Source: Pseudomonas karstica (GTDB lineage: Bacteria > Pseudomonadota > Gammaproteobacteria > Pseudomonadales > Pseudomonadaceae). Taken from it: DNA of 64,000 nucleotides. Location: NCBI RefSeq assembly GCF_009707515.1, contig NZ_WLYI01000008.1:92145-156144 (forward strand), read 5' to 3'. The notes under the pieces were generated by a model. It was not told the DNA's origin, ran no database searches, and saw only the letters and a list, made by a program, of their open reading frames with translations. Shown here piece after piece: positions 34,132 to 43,483 of the stretch (position 1 is the first letter of the stretch; each line of letters opens with the position of its first letter). Made by a program: the position numbers and the translations under genes.

Positions 34132-35352
34132 TTACGCCACATCGCGCCTGGCGCCGTTGCGGTAAGCCTCCACCGCATCGATCAAGGCTTGCAGAATAGC
34201 GGCGCTGTCACCGATTACCGACAAGTCGGCACGCTTGATCATGTCGCAACCCGGGTCCAGATTGATCGCCACCACCTTGTCACAGGCACCAATGCCTTGC
34301 AGGTGCTGGATCGCCCCGGAGATCCCCACCGCCACATACACCCGGGCGGTGACCCAGATGCCGCTGGCGCCAACCTGGCGATCCCGGGCCATGAAGCCAT
34401 CGTCCACCGCCACCCGCGACGCGCCTTCGGTGGCGCCCAGAGCGACAGCGGCATGATGGAACAGCGTCCAATCCTTGACCCCGTTGCCGCCAGAGACAAT
34501 AAACTCGGCCTCGGCCATGGGAATCGCCGCGGGGTCCACCGCCACGGCGCCAAGGTCTTCGATACGCGGCAGGCTGCGGGCCAGGGCTGTGGATAACTCC
34601 ACGGGCAAGACTTCATGCCGGGTGTCGCTGACCGGATCGGCACATTCCGCCGCCGCCAGAACCATTCGCGGCAATGACCTGGCCAGGTCTTGCTGACCCG
34701 CACCGGCACGGCCGATGCATTGCTGGTCCTTGATCTGCCAGACCCGCGTCGCCGGCCGCTCCTTGAGACTGGCAGCAAAACGCCGGCCCAACTCGCCACC
34801 ACCATTGCGGCTGTCCGGCAGCAGCCAGTGGCGCGGGTTGAACTGGTTATCCACAGCCCGCAGGCCCTGGACACGTTGTTCCGGTGAATAACCGTCGAAT
34901 TCGTGGCCTTCCAGCACCAACAGCCGATCCACACCGGCTGTGGCAAAGGCGTTTTCCTTGTGCTCACCGAACACCACCGCCAACACCGCGCCGTCGGCAC
35001 CCGCCAACTGCCGGGCCAGGCCCAGCAAGTCGCGGTCGTGACTGCTCAAGCGACCACCGACCATGTCCGGCACCACGTTGATGTAGAACGCCGGCGCCGC
35101 AACCTGATGCAACGGCAATTGCACTTCCACGGCGGCTGAACGCTTGGCCGCACCGCCCTGCTGGGCGCCGCTGCGATCAATACGCTTGATGCCGTTGGGG
35201 CCAATGAACCCCACACCGTGGACGTTCTTGCGGATGACGCCATTGGGCCCCATCCAGCTGTGTTGTACCGGCTGCATGGCCGCATGCAACGGGTGCAGGC
35301 GGTTACGCGCGATCCATTCGGCACGTGGGTCACGACGGATAATATCGCTCAT
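34132..35352 (-). CDS. Electron transfer flavoprotein alpha-like subunit of dimethylglycine catabolism
   Basis: A 406-residue ETF alpha protein. The C-terminal FAD-binding domain contains EFIVSGGNGVKDW, GASRVAVDDGFMARDRQVGASG and GAIQHLQGIGACDKVVAINLD, typical of the family. It is longer than housekeeping EtfA (about 310) because of an N-terminal extension of about 80 residues (WMGPNGVIRKNVHGVGFIGPNG). Together with the beta subunit it is assigned to the dgcAB electron path. The ATG overlaps the dgcB stop at 35352. Exact electron acceptor is not shown. Confidence 0.9.
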   Translation of the reverse strand: MSDIIRRDPRAEWIARNRLHPLHAAMQPVQHSWMGPNGVIRKNVHGVGFIGPNGIKRIDRSGAQQGGAAKRSAAVEVQLPLHQVAAPAFYINVVPDMVGGRLSSHDRDLLGLARQLAGADGAVLAVVFGEHKENAFATAGVDRLLVLEGHEFDGYSPEQRVQGLRAVDNQFNPRHWLLPDSRNGGGELGRRFAASLKERPATRVWQIKDQQCIGRAGAGQQDLARSLPRMVLAAAECADPVSDTRHEVLPVELSTALARSLPRIEDLGAVAVDPAAIPMAEAEFIVSGGNGVKDWTLFHHAAVALGATEGASRVAVDDGFMARDRQVGASGIWVTARVYVAVGISGAIQHLQGIGACDKVVAINLDPGCDMIKRADLSVIGDSAAILQALIDAVEAYRNGARRDVA

Positions 35353-37295
35353 CAGTGCACCTCCGCAGGTTCACGCAGGGTCGGTGTCTTGGCGGGTGCC
35401 GCGTCTTCCAGCAACGCATCGGCCACCAGTTCAGCGATGTCCTTGATCAATGGACGAGGCTCCACTACCCCTTCAAGCATCGCCGTGCACTGTGGACAAC
35501 CCACGGCCACCAGTTCGGCGCCGGTTTCGCGGATGTCCTCCATGCGCATATCGGGAATCCGCTGCTTGCCGGGAATATCGGTAATCGGCGCGCCGCCACC
35601 ACCACCGCAACAGCGGGAACGGAACCCCGAGCGCTGCATTTCCTTGACCTCGATCCCCAGCGCCCGCAGTACTTGGCGCGGCGCTTCATATTCGCCGTTA
35701 TAGCGGCCCAGATAACACGGGTCGTGATAGGTCACGCTGCTGCCTTTGTGCTGGCCCAGGTTCAGCGCCCCTTCGCCAATCAGCTCGGCCATGTAGGTGC
35801 TGTGGTGCTGGACCTGGTAGTGGCCGCTGAAGGCGCCGTATTCGTTTTTCAACACATGGAAGCTGTGGGGGTCGCAAGTAACGATGCGCTTGAAGCTGTA
35901 CTTGGCCAGGGTCTGGATATTGCGTGCGGCCAACAACTGGAAGGTCGCTTCATCACCCAGGCGTCGTGCCACGTCGCCGCTGTCGCGCTCTTCAAGGCCG
36001 AGCACCGCGAAGTCGACGTTGGCTGCCTTCAGCACTTTGACGAAGGCGCGCAGGGTGCGCTGGTTGCGCATGTCGAAGGCACCGTCGCCGACCCAGAACA
36101 GCACGTCGGTGGTTTTTGTGTCGCTGAGCAGTGGCAGGTTCAAATCCGCTGCCCAGTTCATCCGCCCGCCCGGTGCAAAGCCGCCGGGGTTGTCGGTGGC
36201 GATCAGGTTTTCCAGGACTTCGGCGCCCTTGTTCGGCGTCGCGCCTTTTTCCAGAGTGAGGTGGCGGCGCATGTCGACGATGGCGTCCACGTGCTCAATC
36301 ATCATCGGGCACTCTTCCACGCAGGCGCGACAGGTGGTGCAGGACCACAGGGTGTCGGCGTCCACCAGGCCATTGACGATCGGTTGATGAGGGTTGCCGC
36401 TGTGTTCACCCACCGGTTTTCCTGGATACGGGCTGCCGGCGAACTTGGCATCGGTGCCACCGGCCAGGCCGACCACCATGTCCTGGATGAGTTTTTTCGG
36501 GTTCAACGGTTGGCCGGCGGCGAACGCCGGGCACGCAGCTTCGCATTTACCGCACTGCACGCAGGCGTCAAAGCCCAGCAGTTGGTTCCAGGTGAAGTCC
36601 TTGGGTTTCCCCACGCCCAAGGGTGAGGTTTTATCAGCCAGGTCGAGGGGTTTCAAACCCGTGGAGCGGCCACCGCCAAAACGTTCGGCACGGCGGTGCC
36701 AAGCCAAGTGAAGGGCGCCGGCGAAGGCGTGTTTCATCGGGCCGCCCCAGGTCATGCCGAAGAACATCTCCGACACGCCCCACAACACGCCCAGTGCCAA
36801 GGCAGCGGCCAGCAACCAGCCGCCGAAGTCCGCTGGCAAAATTCCGGCCACAGGCAACGTCACCAGGAAAAAGCTCACCGAAAACGCCATCAGGCTTTTC
36901 GGCAGGCGCATCCATGGGCCTTTCGACAGGCGTGAAGGGGGATTGCGGCGGCGCAAATAAACGAAAGTAGCGCCGACAAACATCAGCACCGAAGCCAGCA
37001 GCAAGGCATAGCCGAGGAGGCGATTGTGCAGGCCGAAGCCATGCACCAGCACCGCCAGCAGCGCCGACAGCACAAAGCCCAGGGCGGTAGCGACGTGGGT
37101 GTTGGCAATGTATTTGTCGCGGGCCACCACATGGTGCAGGTCAACCATGTAGCGCTTGGGCATGGCCAGCAGGCCGCCAAGCAAGTCGACCTTGGAAGCC
37201 CGGCCACGGCGCCACATGTTCATCCGCCGCAGCGCGCCGAGGACGGCAAGGCCCAGGGCGGCGAACAACAGGATGGGAAGAAGGGTGTTCAGCAT
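35352..37295 (-). CDS. dgcB: Dimethylglycine catabolism iron-sulfur membrane protein DgcB
   Basis: A 647-residue membrane-bound iron-sulfur protein. It has about five N-terminal membrane segments (to about residue 200), two 4Fe-4S motifs (CVQCGKCEAACP near 243-255 and CTTCRACVEECP near 316-328), and C-terminal CCG domains (SRCCGGGGG near 560). It resembles heterodisulfide-reductase and glycolate oxidase subunits and probably connects dimethylglycine oxidation by DgcA to ETF or the quinone pool. Start 37295 has GGGAG upstream. A full REP-type palindrome lies between dgcA and dgcB. Confidence 0.93.
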   Translation of the reverse strand: MLNTLLPILLFAALGLAVLGALRRMNMWRRGRASKVDLLGGLLAMPKRYMVDLHHVVARDKYIANTHVATALGFVLSALLAVLVHGFGLHNRLLGYALLLASVLMFVGATFVYLRRRNPPSRLSKGPWMRLPKSLMAFSVSFFLVTLPVAGILPADFGGWLLAAALALGVLWGVSEMFFGMTWGGPMKHAFAGALHLAWHRRAERFGGGRSTGLKPLDLADKTSPLGVGKPKDFTWNQLLGFDACVQCGKCEAACPAFAAGQPLNPKKLIQDMVVGLAGGTDAKFAGSPYPGKPVGEHSGNPHQPIVNGLVDADTLWSCTTCRACVEECPMMIEHVDAIVDMRRHLTLEKGATPNKGAEVLENLIATDNPGGFAPGGRMNWAADLNLPLLSDTKTTDVLFWVGDGAFDMRNQRTLRAFVKVLKAANVDFAVLGLEERDSGDVARRLGDEATFQLLAARNIQTLAKYSFKRIVTCDPHSFHVLKNEYGAFSGHYQVQHHSTYMAELIGEGALNLGQHKGSSVTYHDPCYLGRYNGEYEAPRQVLRALGIEVKEMQRSGFRSRCCGGGGGAPITDIPGKQRIPDMRMEDIRETGAELVAVGCPQCTAMLEGVVEPRPLIKDIAELVADALLEDAAPAKTPTLREPAEVH

Positions 37296-37325
37296 GGTGA
37301 AGCTCCCAAAGACCTCGGGGTCAAT

Positions 37326-37438
37326 GATCGTTCCCACGCTCTGCGTGGGAATGCATCCTGTGACGCTCTGCGTCACGACCTTAAGAACGGACGCAGAGCG
37401 CCCAGGGCGGCGTTCCCACGCAGAGCGTGGGAACGATC
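37326..37438. repeat. GATCGTTCCCACGC-class palindrome between dgcA and dgcB
   Basis: GATCGTTCCCACGCTCTGCG at the left and GCAGAGCGTGGGAACGATC at the right are inverted, with GTGACGCTCTGCGTCAC and GGACGCAGAGCGCCC inside. It is in the middle of the dgc operon. Confidence 0.9.
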
Positions 37439-37445
37439 AGGTAGC

Positions 37446-39506
37446 TTAAAAATCCTTGCACAGGCGCAGGGCGTCATAGATCGCGGCGTGGGTATTACGC
37501 TGGGCCACACAGTCACCAATGCGGAACAGCAAGTACCCCTCGCCAACCTCGCTCAAGCACGGTTGCGGCTTGATCGCAAACAAGGCTTCGACGTCGATCT
37601 GGCCCTTGTTGCGCGAGCCCGGCTTGAGTGCGTAGTAGATCTCTTCGTCCGGGCGCACGCCGTTTTCCACGACCACTTGGTCCACCACCCGCTCCTCCTG
37701 GGCCCCGGTGTATTCGTTCTCCAGCACCGCCACCAGCTTGTCGCCCTCGCGGTAAACCTTTTCCAGCATCATGTCGCCGGTCATGATCACTTCCTTGGGG
37801 TACATGCTGCGGTAGTAGGTTGGGAACGATGTACCGCCAACCGCCACGCCCGGCTTGATGTCGTCGGTGACGATTTCGACCTGGCAGCCTTTGTCCGCGA
37901 GGAAGTCGGCCACCGACATACCGGTGAACTCACAAATGGTGTCGTAGACCAGCACGTTCTTGCCCGGTGCCACTTTGCCGTCGAGCACATCCCAACTGCT
38001 CACCACCAGGCCTTCGGCAGCGCCCCAGTGTTCGTTTTGCTCGATGAACGGATGCCCGCCGACAGCCAGCACCACCACGTCCGGGCGCACGTCCAGGATG
38101 ACCGCGGCGTCAGCCGCCACGCCCAGGCGCACGTCGACTTTCAAGCGCGCCAGCTCCAGTTGGTACCAGCGAGTGATGCCGGCGATCTGGTCGCGCTGCG
38201 GGGCCTTGGAAGCCGTGGTGATCTGCCCGCCGATAAATTCTTTTTTCTCGAACAGGATCACCTCGTGCCCGCGCTCAGCGGCAACACGCGCGGCTTCCAT
38301 TCCCGCCGGGCCGGCACCGACCACCACCACCTTGCGCTTGGGCCCGGTAGACTTTTCGATGATGTGCGGCACGCCCATGTATTCACGGGAGGTGGCGGCG
38401 TTCTGGATGCACAACACATCCAGGCCCTGGTACTGGCGGTCGATGCAGTAGTTGGCGCCCACGCATTGTTTGATCTGGTCGATTTGCCCCATCTTGATCT
38501 TGGCGATCAGGTGCGGGTCGGCGATGTGGGCGCGGGTCATGCCGACCATGTCCACATAGCCACCTTCCAGGATACGCGTGGCCTGGTTCGGGTCCTTGAT
38601 GTTCTGTGCGTGCAGCACCGGGACCTTGACCACTTCCTTGATACCGGCGGCCAGGTGCAGGAACGGCTCCGGTGGGTAACTCATGTTCGGGATGACGTTG
38701 GCCAGGGTGTTGTGGGTATCGCAACCCGAACCCACCACGCCGATGAAATCCAGCATGCCGGTGTCGTCGTAGTACTTGGCGATCTGTTTCATGTCCTCGT
38801 GGGACAGGCCGTCCGGGTGGAACTCGTCGCCGCACAGGCGCATGCCCACACAGAAGTCTTCACCCACCTCGGCGCGCACGGCTTTGAGCACTTCGAGGCC
38901 GAATTTCATGCGGCCTTCGAAGCTGCCGCCCCATTCGTCGGTGCGTTTGTTGACCCGAGGGCTCCAGAATTGGTCGATCATGTGCTGGTGCACGGCGGAC
39001 AGTTCGACACCGTCCAGGCCACCAGCCTTGGCACGCTTGGCGGCGCTGGCGTAATTGCCGATCACCCGCCAGATTTCTTCCGGTTCGATGGTCTTGCACG
39101 TGGCGCGGTGCACCGGCTCACGCACGCCGGACGGCGACATCAGGGTTGGCCAGTTAAAGCCGTCCCAGCGTGAGCGGCGGCCCATGTGGGTAATCTGGAT
39201 CATGATCTTGGCGCCATGCTTGTGCATGGCGTCGGCCAGGTTCTGGAAGTGCGGGATGATGCGGTCGGTGGACAGGTTCACCGAGCTCCACCATTCCTGC
39301 GGGCTGTCGATGGCCACCACTGAGGAGCCGCCACAGATCGCCAGGCCGATGCCGCCCTTGGCTTTCTCTTCGTAATATTTCACATAGCGGTCGGTAGTCA
39401 TGCCGCCGTCGGTGGCATACACCTCGGCGTGGGCGGTACTGAGCACGCGGTTGCGGATGGTCAGTTTGCCGATCTGGATCGGCTGGAACATTGCTTCAAA
39501 AGCCAT
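37446..39506 (-). CDS. dgcA: Dimethylglycine demethylase DgcA
   Basis: A 686-residue flavoenzyme of the old-yellow-enzyme/2,4-dienoyl-CoA reductase type. It has an N-terminal TIM barrel binding FMN, a 4Fe-4S cysteine cluster near 348-366 (CVGANYCIDRQYQGLDVLC), and a C-terminal FAD/NAD domain starting with VVVGAGPAGMEAARVAAERG near 395. It oxidises dimethylglycine to sarcosine, releasing formaldehyde. It is encoded with DgcB and ETF subunits and follows the DUF5943 gene by 15 bp. Confidence 0.93.
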   Translation of the reverse strand: MAFEAMFQPIQIGKLTIRNRVLSTAHAEVYATDGGMTTDRYVKYYEEKAKGGIGLAICGGSSVVAIDSPQEWWSSVNLSTDRIIPHFQNLADAMHKHGAKIMIQITHMGRRSRWDGFNWPTLMSPSGVREPVHRATCKTIEPEEIWRVIGNYASAAKRAKAGGLDGVELSAVHQHMIDQFWSPRVNKRTDEWGGSFEGRMKFGLEVLKAVRAEVGEDFCVGMRLCGDEFHPDGLSHEDMKQIAKYYDDTGMLDFIGVVGSGCDTHNTLANVIPNMSYPPEPFLHLAAGIKEVVKVPVLHAQNIKDPNQATRILEGGYVDMVGMTRAHIADPHLIAKIKMGQIDQIKQCVGANYCIDRQYQGLDVLCIQNAATSREYMGVPHIIEKSTGPKRKVVVVGAGPAGMEAARVAAERGHEVILFEKKEFIGGQITTASKAPQRDQIAGITRWYQLELARLKVDVRLGVAADAAVILDVRPDVVVLAVGGHPFIEQNEHWGAAEGLVVSSWDVLDGKVAPGKNVLVYDTICEFTGMSVADFLADKGCQVEIVTDDIKPGVAVGGTSFPTYYRSMYPKEVIMTGDMMLEKVYREGDKLVAVLENEYTGAQEERVVDQVVVENGVRPDEEIYYALKPGSRNKGQIDVEALFAIKPQPCLSEVGEGYLLFRIGDCVAQRNTHAAIYDALRLCKDF

Positions 39507-39521
39507 GGCGCGGTCCTCGAC

Positions 39522-40052
39522 TTACAACGGCTTGACGATGAACAGACCGTCGTCGTGGCCTTCTTCGGAACCGCCATACACCTGCTCGGCCACGGTGCGA
39601 ATCCGGCTGGCGCGCGATTGCAAAATCTGGTCCATCGCACCGGCAAACCAGCCAGTGAACATGTAGTCGACCTTGCGCCCGACCTTGCCGTACACGTAGA
39701 CGAATGCCGAGTGTTCCAGCTTGACGCTGGCGGTGCCTTTATCCAGGTCGATGTCCTGGATCTTGAACAGGCCCCAGCCACGCTGCGACAAGCGCTTCAT
39801 ATAGTGCTCAAACACCGCGACGCCTTCCAGGCCATGGCACTCGGCTTCTTTTTCACACCAGTGCCAGGCGGATTTGTAGCCGGCCTTGTAGAGGATTTCG
39901 GCGTACGCGTCAGCACCCAGGACTTCTTCGATACCCATGTGGTTGTTGACGAAAAAATGCCGCGGCACGTACAGCATAGGCAGGGCATCGGAGGTCCAGA
40001 CACCGGTTTCGCTGTCGACTTCGATAGGCAATTGCGGGGCGATCTTGGCCAT
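39522..40052 (-). CDS. DUF5943-family protein of the dgc operon
   Basis: A 176-residue protein, orthologous in position to P. aeruginosa PA5397. Family DUF5943; it has VPRHFFVNNHMGIEEVLGADAYAEIL and a cysteine/glutamate-rich HWCEKEAECHGLEG near 80-95. There is a resemblance to V4R-like small-molecule-binding domains, but this is a weak impression. Its constant place before dgcA suggests a role in dimethylglycine oxidation, perhaps assembly or activity control. No catalytic motif is recognised. Confidence 0.8.
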   Translation of the reverse strand: MAKIAPQLPIEVDSETGVWTSDALPMLYVPRHFFVNNHMGIEEVLGADAYAEILYKAGYKSAWHWCEKEAECHGLEGVAVFEHYMKRLSQRGWGLFKIQDIDLDKGTASVKLEHSAFVYVYGKVGRKVDYMFTGWFAGAMDQILQSRASRIRTVAEQVYGGSEEGHDDGLFIVKPL

Positions 40053-40080
40053 GGGGTAAAGCTCCAGAATTCAGTATGTG

Positions 40081-40144
40081 GTGTAGCCGAGGTACGCGGC
40101 TGCGATGCGTGTTCGCAGGACTGCAGCCTCGGCAGCGGCTACAC
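40081..40144. repeat. REP element (GTAGCCGCTG class) in the dgc operon
   Basis: GTGTAGCCGAGGTACGCGGC at the left is inverted relative to GCCTCGGCAGCGGCTACAC at the right. It separates the M19 gene from the DUF5943 gene. Confidence 0.85.
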
Positions 40145-40159
40145 GGTTAGTTATTGGTG

Positions 40160-41137
40160 TTATTCGCCCCAGACGTCCTTGAGGACGTTGACCCAGTTCT
40201 CGCCCATGATCTTGCGCACCACCTGCTCGGAATGGCCGCGCTTGAGCAGGGTCTCGGTGAGGTTGGGAAACTCGCCCACGGTACGGATGCCCAGCGGGTT
40301 GATGATCTTGCCGAAGCTGGTGAGGCGACGGGCGTAGCCCTTGTCATGGGTCAGCATTTCGAAGAAATCCTGGCCGTGACCCTGTGTGAAGTCGGTACCA
40401 ATGCCGATGGCGTCTTCGCCAACGATATTCATGGTGTACTCGATGGCTTCGGCGTAGTCGTCGACGGTGGAATCGATGCCCTTGGCCAGGAACGGCGCAA
40501 ACATGGTCACACCGACAAAACCACCATGGTCGGCAATGAACTTGAGTTCTTCATCGGACTTGTTGCGTGGGTGTTCCTTGAGGCCCGACGGCAGGCAGTG
40601 GGAGTAACACACCGGCTTTTTCGACTCGAGGATGACTTCTTCGCTGGTCTTGGAGCCGACATGGGACAGGTCGCACATGATGCCGACACGGTTCATTTCA
40701 CCGACAATCTCCCGGCCAAAGCCCGACAGCCCGCCGTCGCGCTCGTAGCAACCGGTGCCCACCAGGTTCTGGGTGTTGTAGCACATCTGCACCACACCGA
40801 CGCCGAGCTGCTTGAAGATCTCGACGTAGCCGAGTTGGTCCTCAAAAGCATGGGCATTCTGGAAGCCAAAGATGATCCCGGTCTTGCCCTGTTCTTTGGC
40901 GAGGCGGATGTCGGCAGTGGTTTTCACCGGGATGACCAGGTCGCTGTTCTCGCGGATCAGGGTCTGGCTGGCGACGATGTTGTTGATGGTTGCCTGGAAA
41001 CCTTCCCAGACCGACACCGTGCAGTTGGCAGCGGTCAGCCCACCCTTGCGCATGTCTTCAAACAGCTCGCGGTTCCACTTGGCAATGATCAGCCCGTCGA
41101 TAACGATGCTGTCGGCGTGTAATTGCGCTGGGCTCAT
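40160..41137 (-). CDS. M19 membrane dipeptidase-like protein of the dgc operon
   Basis: A 325-residue protein similar to renal dipeptidases, in the position of P. aeruginosa PA5396. It keeps the second-zinc histidine regions DLSHVGSKTSEEV and YSHCLPSGLKEHPRN and the aspartate in GIGTDFTQGHG. The usual first-zinc motif DGHND is replaced by DGLIIAKW, and the bridging glutamate region reads FGFQNAHAFED with Gln at the usual Glu place. It may therefore have a changed metal site or substrate. AAGGGG precedes ATG 41137. It is first in the dgc operon. Confidence 0.85.
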   Translation of the reverse strand: MSPAQLHADSIVIDGLIIAKWNRELFEDMRKGGLTAANCTVSVWEGFQATINNIVASQTLIRENSDLVIPVKTTADIRLAKEQGKTGIIFGFQNAHAFEDQLGYVEIFKQLGVGVVQMCYNTQNLVGTGCYERDGGLSGFGREIVGEMNRVGIMCDLSHVGSKTSEEVILESKKPVCYSHCLPSGLKEHPRNKSDEELKFIADHGGFVGVTMFAPFLAKGIDSTVDDYAEAIEYTMNIVGEDAIGIGTDFTQGHGQDFFEMLTHDKGYARRLTSFGKIINPLGIRTVGEFPNLTETLLKRGHSEQVVRKIMGENWVNVLKDVWGE

Positions 41138-41358
41138 CAGGCGTCCCCTTATTTGGCGATTCATGCGCCGAATCGTCTGCCGGCGCTTTGGAGCCAGCAT
41201 ATGCCCAGGGGCTGACAGAGCCGGGTGCAAAAACGACAGGGGAATTGCCGAAAGCGTCAACCCGCGACAAAGGCCAACATGACATCTCTGACCGGTATCT
41301 GTTCTTTGTCCTACGCTTGAGCCAGAATTTGACCCAAAACCTGATATGAGACGGCGCA

Positions 41359-41760
41359 ATGAAATCGATTTTCCTGGCTTTGGCACTCATCACAACCGGC
41401 GTACACGCGGCAGAAGACCCCGACCACACACCGTGCGATGGCATCGAAAACGACCAGCAAACCCTGGAATGCGCCACCTATAACAAAGCCACCGCCGAGC
41501 AACTGCTCAAGGACAACTACCAGAGCCTGCTCGAGCGCATGGATAACACCTATGCCAGCGCACAACTGGCGGACATTACCGCTCGTCTGAAGGATGCCCA
41601 GCAGAAGTGGGAGAAGTTGCGCGATGCTGATTGCGCCGTGGATACCTTCCCGGCGGTGAACGGCACCAAGGCATATGCGATTGCGCAGAATGATTGCCTG
41701 GCTCGGATGAGTGATGAGCGGTCGGAGTTTCTGGAGTCGATTGGGCAGAGTGATGACTGA
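41359..41760 (+). CDS. Exported LprI-like (DUF1311) protein
   Basis: A 133-residue protein with a signal peptide (about 1-17, LALALITTGVHA). The mature part is helical with cysteine pairs (C27, C39, C93 and C113 region), typical of the lysozyme-inhibitor LprI N-terminal/DUF1311 family: NDQQTLECATYNKATAEQLL and ARLKDAQQKWEKLRDADC. These periplasmic or lipoprotein-like proteins are found near the envelope; the exact role is uncertain. It is divergent from the M19 gene and stands alone. Confidence 0.8.
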   Translation: MKSIFLALALITTGVHAAEDPDHTPCDGIENDQQTLECATYNKATAEQLLKDNYQSLLERMDNTYASAQLADITARLKDAQQKWEKLRDADCAVDTFPAVNGTKAYAIAQNDCLARMSDERSEFLESIGQSDD

Positions 41761-41870
41761 GGATGTGCACGACAACGTACGTCTTATTTACTGACACCGC
41801 TGTTTGTTGACTTGCCAGTCAACCCGTTCCTTCGCCATGATCACCGTCCATTTCTCATGTGCGGCGCCCC

Positions 41871-43022
41871 ATGAACCCACGCATCTACCTGCTCGCCCTC
41901 GCCGCCTTCGTGGCTGGCATCGATGAAAACCTGGTGGGTGGGATCTTGCCGTTATTGTCCAGGGAACTGGGCGTTACCCTGAGCGCCGCCGGGCAGTTGA
42001 CGACTGTGTTTTCCCTGACCTTTGCCCTGTGCGCGGCGCCGCTGCTGTCGATGACGTCGCGCCTTGAACGGCGCACGTTGCTGATTGCGGCCTTGCTGAC
42101 TTTTGCGCTGGGCAACCTGGGGTCCGGGTTGGCGGTGAATTACTGGATGCTGCTGGTCTGCCGGATCATCAGTGCTGGCAGCTGTGCATTGGTCGTCGTG
42201 CTGGCGTCAACCTTGTCGGCATCGCTGGTGGAGGCGCCGCTACGCGGGCGGGCGATCGGCATTGTGTTCATGGGCATCAGTGGTTCGTTGGTGCTGGGGA
42301 TTCCGCTGGGCATCGCCGTGAGTGAATCGCTGAGCTGGCGGGCGCCGTTTATGTTGCTAGCCCTGTTGGCATTGGTCATTGCCGGGCTGTTGCGCCTGAA
42401 CCTGCCGACCTTCGCCAGCCGCCCGAGTACGTCGCTGCGAGATTACTGTCGCCAGTTGGTGATTCCCAAGCTGTTGTTGGCGCAACTGGTGTCGGTGCTG
42501 CTGCTGACCGGGCATTTCGTGCTGTTCGCCTACCTGGCGCCTTACGTGCAACAGACCATGGGCATCCACGGTATCTCGCTGAGCTATCTCTACGTATTCT
42601 TCGGCATTGCCGCGATCAGCGGTGGCTACTGCGGCGGCTGGCTGTCGGATCGATTGGGGTTCAAGCAAGCGTTGGTGTTGATTCCGGCGCTGTTCAGCCT
42701 GGTCATGGCGCTGCTGCCCTGGGCAACGGGCTCATTGGTGAGTTTCCTGGCCCTGTATGCATTGTGGATGGCCTTGAGCTGGACCATCTCCCCCGTGGTG
42801 CAGAATTACTTGTTGCACACCGCACCCGAATCCGGTGAGGCCAACGTCGGGATCAATACTTCGGCAATGCACCTGGGGGTAGCCTTGGGCGCCGCGCTCG
42901 GTGGCATGGTCATAGCCAAGGGCAGCCTGGAAATCACCCCGCTGGTGGGCGCACTGGTGACTGCATTGGCCCTGGCGGCGGCGTGCCTGAGCTTGATGGC
43001 CGGGGCGCGTCGCAAGCCTTGA
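41871..43022 (+). CDS. MFS transporter, probable drug or sugar efflux family
   Basis: A 383-residue protein with about 12 membrane segments, starting MNPRIYLLALAAFVAGIDENLVGGILPLLSRELG, which has the DHA1/AraJ-like first-helix pattern. The loop between helices 2 and 3 includes SMTSRLERRTLL, a degenerate form of the MFS motif. Substrate cannot be told. ATG at 41871 lacks a strong ribosome site; a GTG at 41859 is in frame. It is probably monocistronic, with the DUF3010 gene starting 44 bp later. Confidence 0.82.
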   Translation: MNPRIYLLALAAFVAGIDENLVGGILPLLSRELGVTLSAAGQLTTVFSLTFALCAAPLLSMTSRLERRTLLIAALLTFALGNLGSGLAVNYWMLLVCRIISAGSCALVVVLASTLSASLVEAPLRGRAIGIVFMGISGSLVLGIPLGIAVSESLSWRAPFMLLALLALVIAGLLRLNLPTFASRPSTSLRDYCRQLVIPKLLLAQLVSVLLLTGHFVLFAYLAPYVQQTMGIHGISLSYLYVFFGIAAISGGYCGGWLSDRLGFKQALVLIPALFSLVMALLPWATGSLVSFLALYALWMALSWTISPVVQNYLLHTAPESGEANVGINTSAMHLGVALGAALGGMVIAKGSLEITPLVGALVTALALAAACLSLMAGARRKP

Positions 43023-43066
43023 GCCTGATACCATTCGCCACCTCTCTACCTTTCCAAGGCGACCCC

Positions 43067-43483
43067 ATGAATATCTGCGGCATCGAAATCAAAGGCAGCG
43101 AAGCCATCATCGCCGTCGCCTCACTCAAGGGTCAGGCACTGAGCCATGTTGCCCTGGCCACCAAGAAAATCGCCCTCGAAGACGATGATGAAGCGGCCAA
43201 CGTCAAAGCCTTCGCCGCGTTGGTGAATGCATTTGTGCGGGACAACACCATCACCCACATCGCCATCAAGAAACGCAGCAAGAAAGGTGAATTCGCCGGT
43301 GGCCCGACCACGTTCAAGATCGAAGGCATGTTTCAGTTACTGGAAGGTTGCGAGGTGACATTGCTGTCGCCGCAGACCATCAATGCGCAGAACAAAAAAC
43401 ACGACTTCGCCCTGCCGGCGACGCTGAACAAGTATCAGCATGAAGCCTTCAAGGCGGCGTGTTCGGCGCTGATGAAGAAGTAA
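43067..43483 (+). CDS. DUF3010-family protein
   Basis: A 138-residue protein beginning MNICGIEIKGSEAIIAV, the DUF3010 hallmark, with KRSKKGEFAGGPTTFKIEG in the middle. The N-terminal strand pattern is like an RNase H-like fold. No function is established. AAGGCGA lies 7 bp before the ATG. It may be co-transcribed with the MFS gene. It ends directly against the convergent ATPase gene with no spacer. Confidence 0.8.
   Translation: MNICGIEIKGSEAIIAVASLKGQALSHVALATKKIALEDDDEAANVKAFAALVNAFVRDNTITHIAIKKRSKKGEFAGGPTTFKIEGMFQLLEGCEVTLLSPQTINAQNKKHDFALPATLNKYQHEAFKAACSALMKK

Noticed and set aside
37026..39173. 715-codon plus-strand ORF antisense to dgcA/dgcB
   Set aside because: Same type of shadow frame, running through a repeat element and across two well-identified minus-strand genes.
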